From Xenopus tropicalis (Eukaryota; Chordata; Amphibia; Anura; Pipidae), in contig NC_030678.2 of the NCBI RefSeq assembly GCF_000004195.4, forward strand, positions 60,295,378 to 60,359,377: a stretch of DNA of 64,000 nt, written 5' to 3'. A program made the position numbers and the translations under genes. The notes beneath the pieces are model-generated. The model made no database searches. It saw only the letters and a program-made list of their open reading frames with translations, and was not told the DNA's origin. The first letter of the stretch is position 1. Every line of letters starts with the position of its first letter. Positions 32,919 to 45,082 of the stretch are shown piece after piece.

Positions 32919-33071
32919 CAGGGGCGGGCCAAGCCAACCAGGCGCCCTAGGCAACCCGGTCGGCCACTTCGCCCCTGCATCTTCCTCATTCGCCGGAGAG
33001 GCTGCCTGGCGCCCCCCAATCGTTGCGCCCCAGGCAGCTGCCTCTTCTGCCTACCCCTAGTTCCTGCTCTG
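32919..33071. mobile_element. Small GC-rich hAT-type MITE
   Basis: Starts CAGGGGCGGGCC and ends GTTCCTGCTCTG; AGTGGCAT flanks both sides exactly (32911-32918 and 33072-33079). It contains two GGCGCC-type blocks. 153 bp. Confidence 0.8.
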
Positions 33072-36000
33072 AGTGGCATACATGTATACAAATACCTGTG
33101 ACATGTAGCTGCTACTTAGTAGCTCTGTGTGTCTTCGCCCTTAAACATGCTCAACATATATAAAAGGTTTAATCTGAAGATACAAAGATACAAGAACTTT
33201 CCAGCAGGTGTCCAACACCAACTGTGCCTAGAAAATACTGCAGAGTCAAATGTACTGTATGTAATTCATAAAAAATGAATGCAGTCAGGTAATGATAACA
33301 AATTAGCATGAAGTAAAATATATTGTATGACTGCATTTGTAATAAAGAAAAAAATACAAGTCTTTAGTAAACTAAAACATAATGACTTATGGAATTTATA
33401 GAAATGTACTATCTTCATAAATTTGCTATATACCTTCTTCTTTTAGATTATTGCATGGCCTTTTAACTCTTATATATTTGATATATACACCCTTCTATTG
33501 TACAGCGCTGTGTATAATAAAAATACACCTCTTCAAATTTTCATCACAGGGTAATGTGTGGCTTTGCATATCAGAAGCCTAAGTTAAAGCCCAGTGTGCC
33601 ACCACTTTTTTTAATTTCAGTTGTCTGTAAAAAAGAATTGAAGATAAAACCATTCCAAAAGTAGCGATTAGAATTTCAAATATATTCTGACATTATAAAA
33701 AGTTCATGTATATGTCTTTTATTACAATGCCAATTAGCCCGTTTTATGTTTTTGTAACTTCATATTTTTGGAAATTATTCACTTTTGATAGAGAAACATA
33801 CCCAACAACTGAAATTTCTATCCACTGAGCAATTCCCAGTGTCAGTTTATACAACTGCTCTACAATCATCCCAGCTGGAACACTTCATGTGGAACTGTCC
33901 CACAGGGCTACCTCCCACAAGATGTCTGAGGTGACAGTGCTGGTGGAAAGAAATAGGATTTAAATACCTGGGACCCTGGAGCGTTCTTTAAGTAGTGCCC
34001 CCTTCATCCATGTAATAGGAGAAAAAACCCACTAAACTCATTGTTACTATTCTAGCACACAGATCTGTCCTGTTTTTTCCGCTGAAAGACGCAGCCAGGG
34101 AGAATCTAATTTTAGTCTTCGTTTATTGGGACAAAAAAATCTAAGACTATTAAGGCAACATGTGATACATACATTGACACCCATATTCCAGAAACTGCAC
34201 TGCTCCTAAAGAAGAAAATAACTAGTTTCTCTATATTTTGTTATCCAGCTCTAAATGATTCATGATGTGTTACCATTAACCTGGAAATGGACTGCTTATC
34301 TATTAGCAAAGGCGTGTTGCTTTTAGTAAGATACCATTATTTTAATATAAGAGGTTCCCTTTTGTGCCTGTATTTACATGTAACAGTTTGTCATTGCCAA
34401 GAGACTTCATTTTGCTGATGCACGACTGCCAGCTTGCAATCATCACGCAGAGTTTCTGGCAATGGGCCTGGCATTGAATCCCATATCTCACCTAGGCACC
34501 TGCATTGTGCTTTACCAAACAAGGCTGTGGAAGTCCCTGCCAATTCTGATAACTGCCAGTCCGAGGTGGATTAGAGAGATGCCACTATTTACACTTTATA
34601 TTTATTGGACACATAAGCCTTGTCAGGGCCAATGTTACTCATTGTTCTTAAAAATGTATTTCTCAGCAAAGCATAAAATGAGACAAGAAGAGAACCCGCA
34701 GATGGAGTTCAGACAGTGCCAACTTTACAAAAAAAAAAAACAAGATGGACTTTATTAATTAACCTCTGTGTGCCTTGCATAACAGCCAGTTTGTACTCCA
34801 TTTTTTAATCTGCCAAGAAGCAATGCTGAATGTTTACAGGGTGCTATGCAGAGCACAGAATTATTTGTCTAAAGAAAATACAAGTAATTTGCCAGCAGCA
34901 AAATATTTAAAGGGCCGGTCATTCATGGTGGCAACTTGCTTTCTAATAGTTCCCACCTGCAGTTGGAAGAATGGAAGAATCTATAAGGGATGCTCAGAGA
35001 TTGGCACATTTGTAGAGAAATCACAGCTGCAGCCAACCACTTAGCAACAGGCATAATATCCTACAATATCCTCTAAAGAATTCACATTCAGTTCAATGTG
35101 GTAGATTCACTGACAATTATATAATGATGACTGGAAGTTTGCAGCAGCTGCTAATTCTTTTACAGTCCCATTTTAATAACACTGATTCTCAGTTAGGACT
35201 TTGGCTTTGGTCATTGTAGGGCATTCACTTTTTTATTGTTTAACTACTGCACTGTTATATGCATATGCAGAACACAAGAACATTAAATAGAATATTGTTT
35301 TAAGTCCCTTTAATCCCAGGCAGCAGCTAAGACAACAGGGCAGATTTGTTACAGATGCAACTGGGACATTCAGAAGGGTTCAAAGCAGTTTGGTTTATTG
35401 AGATTCATCAAAAAATTCCAGTCAGGAAAATTGTCCTGACAGTAAAGGAATTGGCACATTTATCAAAGGTGACGAATGTGTCAGTTCTGCGGAAAGTGTT
35501 CTGCTCTATGGGTTGGAATCAGCCATCTGAATCCTTACTCCCCAATGCAGATCGCATACTGGGAGACCATTATGTCCAGCACTGGAACAAATGTTGGATA
35601 TTCCAGTTGACTGCGTCTCCAAGATTGGGAACTGCTATTTTAAAACTCTGAACTTTGGCATCTGAAATATTTACTCTACCACTCAGATAGGCAAGCTTCC
35701 ATTGGACCACTTCTCTTGCAACTTCTTATATTTGAAGTTTAAGTGGGGAGCACCAGACTGTGGCAGTGGTTACTTGAGTTTTTAGTATAGGGACATACAT
35801 CTTCACTGGCTGCCCACAATCCTAAAAATAAAAAAGAAAATGAACACACACTGCTGATAGGGACTTCTATTCTTCTAGGAAAACAAATGATAAATCACAC
35901 GAGTTTTAACGGGTAACTTCCTATGCTCCCCTATATTCATTGTTGATGAACTTTACACTTGGGAACCTATAAGAAGCACAAAATGGAAAACTGTCTCACT

Positions 36001-36169
36001 GTGCCAATGTATTAATTAGTAATTTTAAGGTATCCTTGCTGTTAACATGTTTGAGGAAGCACTATGTGTATATAGCTGTATTATTATGCTGATTTTAAAA
36101 ACCCAACATACTGTTCTTCGACTTCAGCTTATTCTTCTGCTTTTTCTTCTGCTAAACGCTACTCCTCCT
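33072..36169. other. Mostly unique DNA, nothing coding recognised
   Basis: A dispersed-repeat scrap at 33097-33160 (GTGTCTTCGCCCTTAAACAT) pairs with 17524-17600. 34340-34470 looks complex and may be a conserved element. Frames of 90-100 codons at 34462-34758, 34775-35044 and 35346-35651 overlap no recognisable domain. Confidence 0.4.
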
Positions 36170-38350
36170 ACAGTTTTAGGGTACAATGCCCAAACTCCAC
36201 ACCATATAGCAGAGCAGGTTGCTTGTGCTTTTCTTAGAGATCTCGCCCCCCGTCTTTTTGTGGCGCCGCTCCAACCCGACACCCCAATTTTTATATTGAC
36301 TTTGACAGGGAAGATTTTTAAACTGCTGCCACTCTTACAGCTGTGAAGCTACACCCCCCAAACTTGAATAGCATAATCATGGGGTCACCCTGAATGAAGT
36401 GACATTTGTTGGATAACCCAATGTGGGAGGAGCCAACAACAGCCAATCAAATTTGGCCCATTGACTTTAATGGGAAAATTTAAACTGCTGGCAATCTTAA
36501 TGCTTTGAGGTTACACTCACCGAACCTGGTTTACATAGTCATGGGGTCAGCCTGAATGAAAATATGATATTTGTTAGATGCCCAAAAGAGGGCAGAGCTA
36601 TTAACAGTCAATCAGATTTTACCTATTGACTTTCAATGGAGGAAATTCAACCTGCTGCCATTCTGACATTCTGTAATAACGCCGGGGTGTCCAAACTTTG
36701 CAGAGTTATGCTCTAGGTCAGTGCTGCCCCCCCCCCTCTGTGTGGCCCCCCACCTGTCTGGCTGCTTTGATGGTTTATCTTTGTGTAAGCTTTAAATGGT
36801 ATCAGTACTGGCCACAGGCAGGGTAGGGCAGGCAGAGTATGGCACACACAGGCAGCATAGGACAGGCAGAGTATGGCACACACACAGGCAGGGTAGGGAA
36901 GGCAGAGTATGGCACACACAGGCAGGGTAGGGAAGGCAGAGTATGGCACACGCAGGGTATGGCACACACAGACAGGGTATGGCACATACAGGCAGGGTAG
37001 GGCAGGCAGAGTATGGCACACACAGGCAGGGTAGGGCAGGCAGAGTTTGGCACACACAGGCAGGGTAGGGAAGGCAGAATATGGCACACACAGGCAGTAC
37101 AGGGCAGGTAGAGTAGGGCACACACAGGCTGGGTAGGAAAGGCAGAGTATGGCACACACAGGCAGTACAGGGCAGGTAGAGTAGGGCACACACAGGGTGG
37201 GTAGGTAAGGCAGAGTATGGCACACACAGGCAGGGTAGGGAAGGCAGAGTATGGCAGGTTTTTGCTGTACTACCACCATTAATATGGCTATGGTCATGCG
37301 ATAACATGGGTGTGGTTTCAAGTGGGTGTGGTTTTAAAAGGGGAGTGGTCAAAACTAGCTTCCATTATCGGCCCTCCACCACGGAGGCCGGAAAAATTCC
37401 GGCCCTCGGTACCACAGAAGTTGGACAGCACTGCTCTAGGTAACTGTGAAAAGAAAGAAAAAGTAGGCAGAGTCACCAACAGCCAATCAGATTTCACCTA
37501 TTGAATTTTATTGGTTTGATGCCAGGCTTCCCAAACTTTGCACAGTCAGTCACTGGGTGACTACATATTCAAGGTTAGAAAAATTGGGTGGGGGCACCAA
37601 AAGCCAATCACATTTCTTTAATCGATTTCAGAAGGGAAATTTTAACTGCTGCCATTCTCACACATTTAATGCCCCCAAAACTTTTCACAGTTTGTCACTG
37701 GGCGACTAAGGTTAAAGAAAAGGAAAAGTGGGTGGAGCCACCAAAAGCCAATCCATTTCCACCCATTAAATTTCATTGGTTTATATTAAAACAGAGGCCA
37801 TTATTTAAGTATTTATTCCAGGGTTGTTAAACTTTGCAAAGTTAGTCACTGGGTATTTGCAGTTCAAAGTTAGAAGAAGTGGGTGGGGCCACCAACAGCC
37901 AATCACATTTCACCTATTTACTTTCAATAGTGAAATGTAAAATGCTGTCAGTCCCACAATTTTTACTTCTGAGTCCCCAAACTTTGCAGAGTTGGTAACT
38001 GGGGGACTGCAGTCCAAAAAATAGGAAATTGGGTTGGGCAAACTAATAGCCAATCAGATTTCATCCATTGAATTTTATTGGTTTAAATTTAAACTGTTTA
38101 CTTTCTTTAACTATTAATCCTAGGGTCCCTAAACTTTGTAGAGTTAGTCACTGGGTAGCTGCAGTTCCAGGTTAGAAAAAGTGGGCGGAGCCACCAACTG
38201 CCAATCAGATGTCACTCATTGACTTTCAGTGGGAAAATTTAAAATGCTGCCATTCAGACACTATTAAAACCAGGGTCCCCAAACTTTGCACACTGGTTTT
38301 ACTATATTAATGTGGTCCAAGGTTAGAAAAACTTGGTGGAACCAACATCA
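36170..38350. repeat. ~150-bp tandem array with CCAAT motifs, split by a hAT element
   Basis: Diverged units contain, in order, CCCAAACTTTGCA, GTTAGTCACTGGGTGACT, AAAAGTGGGTGGAGCCACCA, AGCCAATCAGATTTCACC and TTGACTTTCAATGGGAAAAT. CCAAT (or TCAAT) boxes lie at 36443, 36608, 37483, 37604, 37749, 37899, 38050 and 38201; spacing is close to 150 bp once the 36719-37433 insertion is removed. No coding signal. Confidence 0.8.
36719..37433 (-). mobile_element. hAT-type element with expanded 34-bp minisatellite, copy 2
   Basis: Ends CAGTGCTG and GTTGGACAGCACTG; CTCTAGGT flanks it exactly (36711-36718 and 37434-37441). From 36818 to 37257 about thirteen units of GGCACACACAGGCAGGGTAG plus AAGGCAGAGTAT are arrayed. 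The right 170 bp (GTTTTTGCTGTACTACCACC onward) is the reverse complement of the left end of copy 1. Three minus-strand ORFs of 141-202 codons read the minisatellite in all frames and are not genes. Confidence 0.9.
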
Positions 38351-39659
38351 TTCAGTGACTTCACGTTTTTCAAACCAACATGAAGTTTGTTCTCAAACTT
38401 CCCTTTCTAGTTACTTTTATTTTTTTACAAACATAATTTGCAGTACTGTGTTAAAATTCTAAATGATGTTGTAACTCAAATGACTATATAACTATGTAAT
38501 GGTGTCTGGGTTTATGCATACCCATTAATTGCTTGAAATATAAAATGAAGGGATTGTCTCTCATTGTATTGTCATTAAATTTAGCTCCTTTAATATCAGT
38601 TCTGACATGGCAGAACTCATGCATTAAGTAAGGTAAGCACTGCTTTAACTCCATATATATTCCTTTATATATTCCTGCATGTATTCTTAGCTTTACTTCT
38701 CTTCTCCTGTGCTGATTTAAATACACACCTATACAAAAGACAGTAAACTGTACAGGTACGAGTTAATATTAGACACATGTAAGCCATCACAATAACACCA
38801 ACATTAGTTCATCTGAGCCAATCTTACTAGCAAATGAGGAGTTGTTGTCCTGCAGAAGGTTTAATTACATGTAATGCATAGTTTTCTTTATATTCTAAAT
38901 ATATTCTGTCTGCCACTTGCGTCATCAACACCCAGTGCAATGTGGATTATTCTCCCAAAGTTGCGAAGCAGCATGAGGCCTTAATTTAACCACAAAGCTG
39001 GTTTTTATCCCATCAGTGCTCAAACTGAATAGGGGCTTTGTTAGCCCAGCATCAAACATTAAATAACAGAGAAGAATCTTCAGAAGCAGGTGATGCTTAA
39101 TAAGGTCAATGAAAGAGATACCTCATCAGAGACAGCAGATAATCAATCCTTTGTTGTCTTTGTTTTCTTTGTGCCTGTCTAATCTGTGGATGTGACGTTT
39201 TTTAAGTCCAATGTAGATGTTATTGGTCACCAAAGTACAAGAGAAGTCTATATTCAGCTCAAAGTTAAACTGATAATTCGAAGCGATTCTATGGTGGAAA
39301 AATTCAAGTACTGGATTTTTTCAAGTATATTAATCTATAAGGTATTGTAAAAGATCATTATAAAAGATGAATCAAACAATTTAACATTTAAGAAATGAAA
39401 GCATGCAGCCTTTTGATCATATAGGCTAAAACAGAGTTGAATGCACTTGAACTGAGTTGTGCACCAGAATCACTGTACAGGCACAGTTATCTTTTTGAGT
39501 AATGTTTGTATCTTTATCTCTTTCTAATGATTGAAATGCCTGTGTGATTGGTATTTGAACTTTGTTTGTACTCTTGTATGTCAAATAATGCTGCCAACTA
39601 TGCATGCAGTAGGCAATGGCTGTTCCCAAGTTGCTAATGGAGACATGAATGCTTCCATT
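38351..39659. other. Unique DNA with a candidate conserved element (38830-39200)
   Basis: 38830-39200 includes TTTAATTACATGTAATGCAT, GGCCTTAATTTAACCACAAA and CCTTTGTTGTCTTTG (Sox-like). No repeat ends. Conservation is inference. Confidence 0.35.
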
Positions 39660-40814
39660 GGGGATTTTTGTAGATAAAATTTGTCTAATTCCAGACAGTG
39701 TCACTCAGTGGCTTCTAAAGCAAATAAAGTGCTGTCTTGTATAAAAAAGGGCATTGACTCAAGGGATGAAAACATCATTTTGCCTCTTTATAGGTCCCTG
39801 GTAAGGCCTCACCTTGAGTATGCAGTGCAGTTTTGGGCTCCAGTCCTTAAAAAGGATATTAAAGGAACAGTAACACCAAAAAATGAAAGTGTATAAAAGT
39901 AATTACAATATAATGTACTGTTGCCCTGCATTGCTACAACTGGTGTGTTTGCCTCAGAAAGACTACTATAGTTTATTTAAATAAGCTGCTCGGTAGCCAT
40001 GGGGGCAGCCATTCAAGCTGGATTAAAGGAGAAAAGGCACAGGTTTACATAGCAGATAAGCCCCATATAATGGGGGTTTATCAGTTATCTGCTAAGTAAC
40101 CTGTGCCTTTTCTCTTTTGAATGGCTGCCCCCATGGCTACACAGCAGCTTACTTATATAAACTATAGTAGTCTTTCTGGGGCAAACACACCAGTTGTAGC
40201 AATTCAGGGCAACAGTACATAATATTGTAATTACTTTTATACAATTTCATTTTTTGGTGTTACTGTTCCTTTAATGAACTGGAGAGAGTGCAGAGATGTG
40301 CAACTAAACTGGTAAAGGGGATGGAAGATTTAAACTATGAGGTTAGACTGTTAAGGTTGGGGTTGTTTTCTTTGGAAAAAAGGCACTTGAGAGGGGACAT
40401 GATTACTCTGTACAAGTACATTAGAGGGGATTATAGGCAGATAGGGGATGTTCTTTATTCCCATAAAAATATTCAGCACACCAGAGGTCACCCCTATAGA
40501 TTAGAGGAACGGAGCTTCCATTTGAAGCAGTGTAGGTGGTTTTTCACGGTGAGGGCAGTGAGGTTGTGGAATGCCCTTCCTAGTGATGTTGTGATGGCAG
40601 ATTCTGTTAATGCCTTTAAGAGGGGCCTGGATGAGTTCTTGAACAAGCAGAATATCCAAGGCTACTGTGATACTAAAATTTAAAGTTAGCAATGATGTTG
40701 TTATATATTGTTTATGTATGTGAGTGTATAGATACTGTAGGTCAGTATAGATTTGTGCTGGGTTTACTTGGAAGGGTTGAGCTTGAGCTCTTTTTTCAAC
40801 CCTATATAACTGTG
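39660..40814 (+). pseudogene. CR1 3' fragment, split by a T2 MITE
   Basis: 5'-truncated CR1 copy coding for the last ~200 residues of ORF2. The left part (39681-39858) reads [24 protein letters not shown] and [21 protein letters not shown]; the right part (40275-40680) reads [44 protein letters not shown] and GYCDTKI, ending at TAA 40681-40683. The two exactly abut when 39859-40274 and one TTAA are removed, and the frame is then continuous. The 3' end at 40814 keeps the TTTTTTCAACCCTAT signature but has only a remnant of the 8-bp tail. Endonuclease and RT palm are absent, so it is non-functional. Confidence 0.88.
39859..40274. mobile_element. T2-type MITE nested in CR1
   Basis: TTAAAGGAACAGTAACACC and its inverse GTGTTACTGTTCCTTTAA bound the element. 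The uninterrupted CR1 site GATATTAATGAGCTGG (53632-53647) carries a single TTAA, so the insertion duplicated exactly TTAA. Sister of 24813-25214. Confidence 0.92.
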
Positions 40815-41382
40815 TTTTGTCAGTGGTTTGTCAGTCTAAGGTAATTGTAAGCACACCAATATATATATATTTATCCAACCTGCTTGTGAAGCTTGACTAT
40901 TTCAACTTCAATGGTACGCCATCAATATGTATGTGTGGCTGTGCAACTTGTATTTAAGGCAGGGCCTCACCTCAAGTACAATTAAAGGTGGCCATACCTG
41001 GACCAATAAAAGCTGCTGACAGATGTCAGTTTTTCAGGCCGTGTATGGGGCCCTCAGATAAGTCTATCCAACTGATTGGCCTAAAATCTGCCCAATGTTG
41101 ATCAGTCAGGTTTAAAAATCTCATCAGGACAAGGAGTGCATCTGTGAATTTATGCTGCCCTCATCTTGATGGTCTCTATCTCAGCAATGTATTCTAATTA
41201 TTTGTTTTAATGCAGAATAATCAGATTAATCCGATATTGAACACATGTTCTTCTACCCATTGAATACTGACTAAAAAACGGCAAGGCCACTCCAGCTACA
41301 TCATTATTTAGTTAGTCTCCATTCAGTAGTGAACGTTTACCAGTCTTCAAAAATACAACATGGCCCAGTGCAACTGCGCTCC
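40815..41382. other. Unique DNA, nothing recognised
   Basis: A short TA run at 40861-40872. No other structure. Confidence 0.45.
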
Positions 41383-41645
41383 TGAGTAATATAAATAAAA
41401 CTTCACTTTTATTGGCAGCATAAAAACAGTGAAAAGGTCAATGTCAACTTTACATTTTGTACTTTATTACATGTGACTTGCAGTACAAGCGTTACATTAC
41501 TTATTCATGTTTAGGAGTTGGGTGCTATGTCTATGGTTAAGTACAGAAACATGTTAGGTTCTTGTTTTATGTTGACCCTTTTAGTCTTTTTATGTGGTTA
41601 ACAATAAAAAATTAGATTTTATTTATACTCAGAGATGCAGTTTTG
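41383..41645. repeat. Inverted stem-loop repeat pair (decayed palindrome)
   Basis: Outer arms match inversely: AATATAAATAAAACTTCACT (41390-41409) against AGATTTTATTTATACTCAG, and AAAAGGTCAA against TTGACCCTTTT. Both arms carry AATAAAA in outward orientation. The right arm contains CAGAAACATGTTAGG (41545-41559), the GAAAC block of the stem-loop motif; the YTGANRA block is degraded (TTTAGGAG). Confidence 0.5.
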
Positions 41646-42045
41646 TTAGATTATTTTGAAATAGGAAATTATTGCCTAGTGACCCACATGATTTCCACTT
41701 TCTAGGTATCCCTATGGACATTGATCAAAACTTCTCATGCGCCATAAACCAATGTTCATTACCTCAGCAATTCATAGGTACTGGAATTCAGCACAGCAGG
41801 TCTCAATGCCACAATTTATTCTGTGTGAAGTACTATAAAATAAAGTGAATGCCTTGGGTCATAAGATGAAAATATGGAACTGATACTGTTAAAAAATAAA
41901 AAATGCAATTAAAATAGCTGGTAGCTCCATATATACTTTCAAGGTCATACAGATGTCTAAAAGCTGCCTGAGAATATAGGCTGTTTTAGAGAGAGTTCTC
42001 ATAGAAAATAAGAAAGGGATGTCTTAATGTCCTATATATATTGAT
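41646..42045. other. Unique DNA, nothing recognised
   Basis: No structure noted. Confidence 0.4.
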
Positions 42046-42530
42046 AATGGGTAAGTGCAAACGACCTCTTGTTGTTGTCTATATGAATTTTGTGGTCACA
42101 GCCTCATTGTACCCCTGCCTAATGGTTTCAAATTTAGTGGTGAGCACAACTTTCCCTTTTTTGCTATAGTTTATACAGGAGCAGTGGCCAGCTCCATGTT
42201 GTAGCTCCCACCTTTCCCAGCTACAGTCAGGTGATTCCAGTGGAGCCAATAAAAAGGCAACCATTTGGGGGTTTTAACCTTAAAAGCAAGCAAATTGCAG
42301 GTAGTACCTTTATTAAATGTATATTGAACCAGTAGCATTCTAAATGAATCATATAAAAGTGAGCGTAGGACTGGCCAGACTGGGGATGAGTTTGACGTAG
42401 TTGGCCAACTTGATGTATATTGCAATATATGGACAAACGATCCCTGTTTTGCTTAAAAGGGAGGACATTGCTTAGTAGCTTAATAATGGGTGAGCGCAGA
42501 GGAATTCTTGTTGTTGTCTATAAGAAAATT
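42046..42530 (-). repeat. Dispersed repeat with direct repeats at both ends
   Basis: GATAATGGGTAAGTGCAAAC then CTTGTTGTTGTCTATATGAA (42042-42089) recurs as TAATAATGGGTGAGCGCAGA then CTTGTTGTTGTCTATAAGAA (42480-42526), about 438 bp apart. The interior includes CTCCATGTTGTAGCTCCCAC. Ends and class are unknown. Confidence 0.4.
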
Positions 42531-43826
42531 AAGGAAGGGAGTTTGAATAATCTGCATCTGGGAAGCTAAGCTACTAAGCTAAATAGAAAAAGTGGGATTT
42601 CATTAAATATACTGTATTTAAAAAAAAAAGTTGTAAAATTGTTGCCAAGAAATGTTCGTGTGTTTTCTTAAAGGTTAGATATAGTGGCAAGAATAGTTAT
42701 TTGCAGTGGATATAATTTTACTGTAAAAGCTGGTATATGCACCAAAAAAAACATGACATGACCTTAAATCTATTGTTAAAATGTAAAATCCACTATAAGG
42801 TCCACAATGTAATTAACTAACCAATGAATGCTTTTCATTGTAATATTTCATTTTTCAAAGCATTTTTGTACATTTTAATACCAGGTAATCTTTGATTACA
42901 TACTGCCATAAGTCTTTCATGGCAGAAACCAGAATGTTAGGGTTAAGAAAAGTGCTTCAGCCAATTCTTCAAACTGGAATGAGGAGGGAAGGCACGACTG
43001 AAGAGACAACATTGGGGGTCTTCAGGGTTTTAGTAAATCATAGCCATGGTTATTAAAGTAGGTGGGCAAGAGTTCACAAACCAACCCAACCACAGATTCC
43101 AGCATGTGTTGCTAAACAAGCAGAACATAACTTTGTCCCTCCCACCTGAAAATATGTTCTTCTTTGATTGTGTACCAATGTTATTTTTCACCTTTGGTTG
43201 TTGCCACTCTTTACAGTTTGTAGCTGTTATATTTGTTAAGGTTACATGTTTTATTAAAAAAGGTCCATCTATGTAACATGCTCTTGTATTTTAAGGAATC
43301 CTACTCCATAATCTTTTACATCTGTATGTGAGAGACACCAAATTTATAGTATTTTGAAATACTTTGTCTCTAATTATGTTCTGTTTCAACATGCTCCACT
43401 TAGTGATAGTTTCCTTAGATCTGGGCTGGAATCAATACAGAACACTACTCACTATTATGACCAAATCTCAACAGACAGCTGAACTCGACTTGAATGATAC
43501 AAGTATGCAGATCTTGACAAAGTTTATTCCAAAACTGTGAAAAAAACTTTCATACATCAATCAAACCACCAGTCGGTCAAAGAATATTTTAACCGGGGTT
43601 GGACAGGCAGTTAGAGAGCATATAAAATGGCTACCAACTAAAAACCAGAAAAATAGTTGAAGAGGGAAGGGGGTTAAAGGTCACTGCAACTTTCTGGAGC
43701 TACAGGGAGAGGTGAAGGACAAAATATGAAGAAATAACACAATACAACAGTATATAACTGCACTTATGTATGACATAACACATTACATACTTCAAGTGTC
43801 CTTAAATAACCACAGGGATGCACTAG
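42531..43826. other. Unique DNA, nothing recognised
   Basis: No supported frame or repeat ends. Confidence 0.45.
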
Positions 43827-44077
43827 CAGGGTCGGACTGGGCCGCCAGGACACCGGGAAAAGTCGTGGTGGGCCCCGGCGGCCCAGACCCGACCCTTGCC
43901 TGCACTCCCTCTGCCCGTCTGTTCCTCCCCTGACGCGTTAAATTTATGCACGCTCTGGGGAGGACGTCGGGTGGGGGACCCTGCGGGGGGGTGTTTAGGG
44001 ATGTGACCGGTGGGGACACGTGCAGGGCCCCTGGAACGGGAGCCTCAGTGGGCCCTGCACACCCCAGTCCGACCCTG
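43827..44077. mobile_element. GC-rich hAT-type MITE, CAGGGTCGGACTGG termini, copy 1
   Basis: Ends CAGGGTCGGACTGGG and CCCAGTCCGACCCTG. Flanks TGCACTAG and TGCACGAG agree at 7 of 8. Interior GGGCCCCGGCGGCCCAGACC and GACGCGTTAAATTTA are shared with 52311-52624. ORFs crossing it are artefacts. Confidence 0.85.
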
Positions 44078-44429
44078 TGCACGAGGAAAAGATTTTACAG
44101 TAGGGTCCCCAAGGTTGACAGCTCATTCATTGCTCTACCATGTCTCTGCACTGGCAGTGACAAAGTTACCCTGTGTACAATCACACAGAGTGGAAAACAG
44201 GCGTAGCAAAGCTGAGGCACAGCTTCATGCCACATTATCTTAAGTTATAGGGCCTATTTATTATTCTGTGTAAAACAAAATTAGCAAAAAAAAAAAAAGG
44301 GCATAGAAAGCTGTGTAAAATAAATGGCAAACTTATCAAGCTTTCTTTTATTTGACACTATACATTTACGCCACTTCAGACCTTCTGTAAGTTTCAGCTG
44401 AAGTTGCTCTAAGAAAATGTGTTCAGGTT
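44078..44429. other. Unique DNA with a MITE scrap
   Basis: AGGGCCTATTTATTATTCTG at 44249 with AATAAATGGCAAACTTATC at 44321 resembles a Harbinger-type MITE end. It is incomplete. Confidence 0.35.
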
Positions 44430-44700
44430 TCAGCAGCTCCATTTGGAGCAGACATTTTTACAAATGCATTTTATCTGTCCTGTCATATGGGAAAATAATC
44501 CCAGCTATATAATATTTGCCTTAACTTGGCAATGAGATAATGAATAGTTAAATTTCAACATTCTTTTTAGAAATGCAGGCATTCATTATGACACAACAGA
44601 CTGCCAAAATGTCAATTCATAAAAAATATCTTGCAGGGAAAGAAACAGAAGCATTTGTTACAGTTTGCTTCAGCCTCTCGTTATTGTATTCTTTATTCAA
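44430..44700. other. Unique DNA, candidate conserved non-coding element
   Basis: Complex AT-rich sequence with GGCAATGAGATAATGAATAG and GCATTCATTATGACACAAC (homeodomain-like cores). No repeat hallmark. Confidence 0.3.
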
Positions 44701-45082
44701 CATTTTCTGACTCACTAAATTCAAGGACAGAAAATATTTTACAGAATGATATGTCCAAAGGAAAAAAAAGCTATAGAGCGGAAAATAGGAAAAAGATATT
44801 TTTCAATTAATACTTGTCATTCGCTTTCTCTTTCCCTATCTCACAGGAACCATCCTGCACAGACCCACGCATTCACCTTATATCTTCTTACTAAACTAAA
44901 GCAGATTTACTTTAAACTATAACTGTATGCAGGGATACAACTTTTTAGGGGTCATTTGCAAAGGATAAAGTAGCGGGTAAAGCACATAAAAAGGTAAAGT
45001 ACATAACAGATAAGCTGGCTTGATACCCTACATGGCATCTATAAGAACATATACAGTACATACCCAAGTCTACAGGTATTGT
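44701..45082. other. Unique DNA, nothing recognised
   Basis: No structure noted. Confidence 0.4.

Noticed and set aside
35346..35651. 101-codon plus-strand ORF considered as a host exon
   Set aside because: No splice-site context, recognisable domain or neighbouring exons.
36818..37257. CRISPR-like regular repeat
   Set aside because: Units are directly adjacent without unique spacers and the DNA is vertebrate.
36713..37352. Three overlapping minus-strand ORFs of 141-202 codons, Cys/Pro/Leu-rich
   Set aside because: All are translations of the 34-bp minisatellite in different frames; 34 is not a multiple of 3, so the frames cycle through the same peptides.
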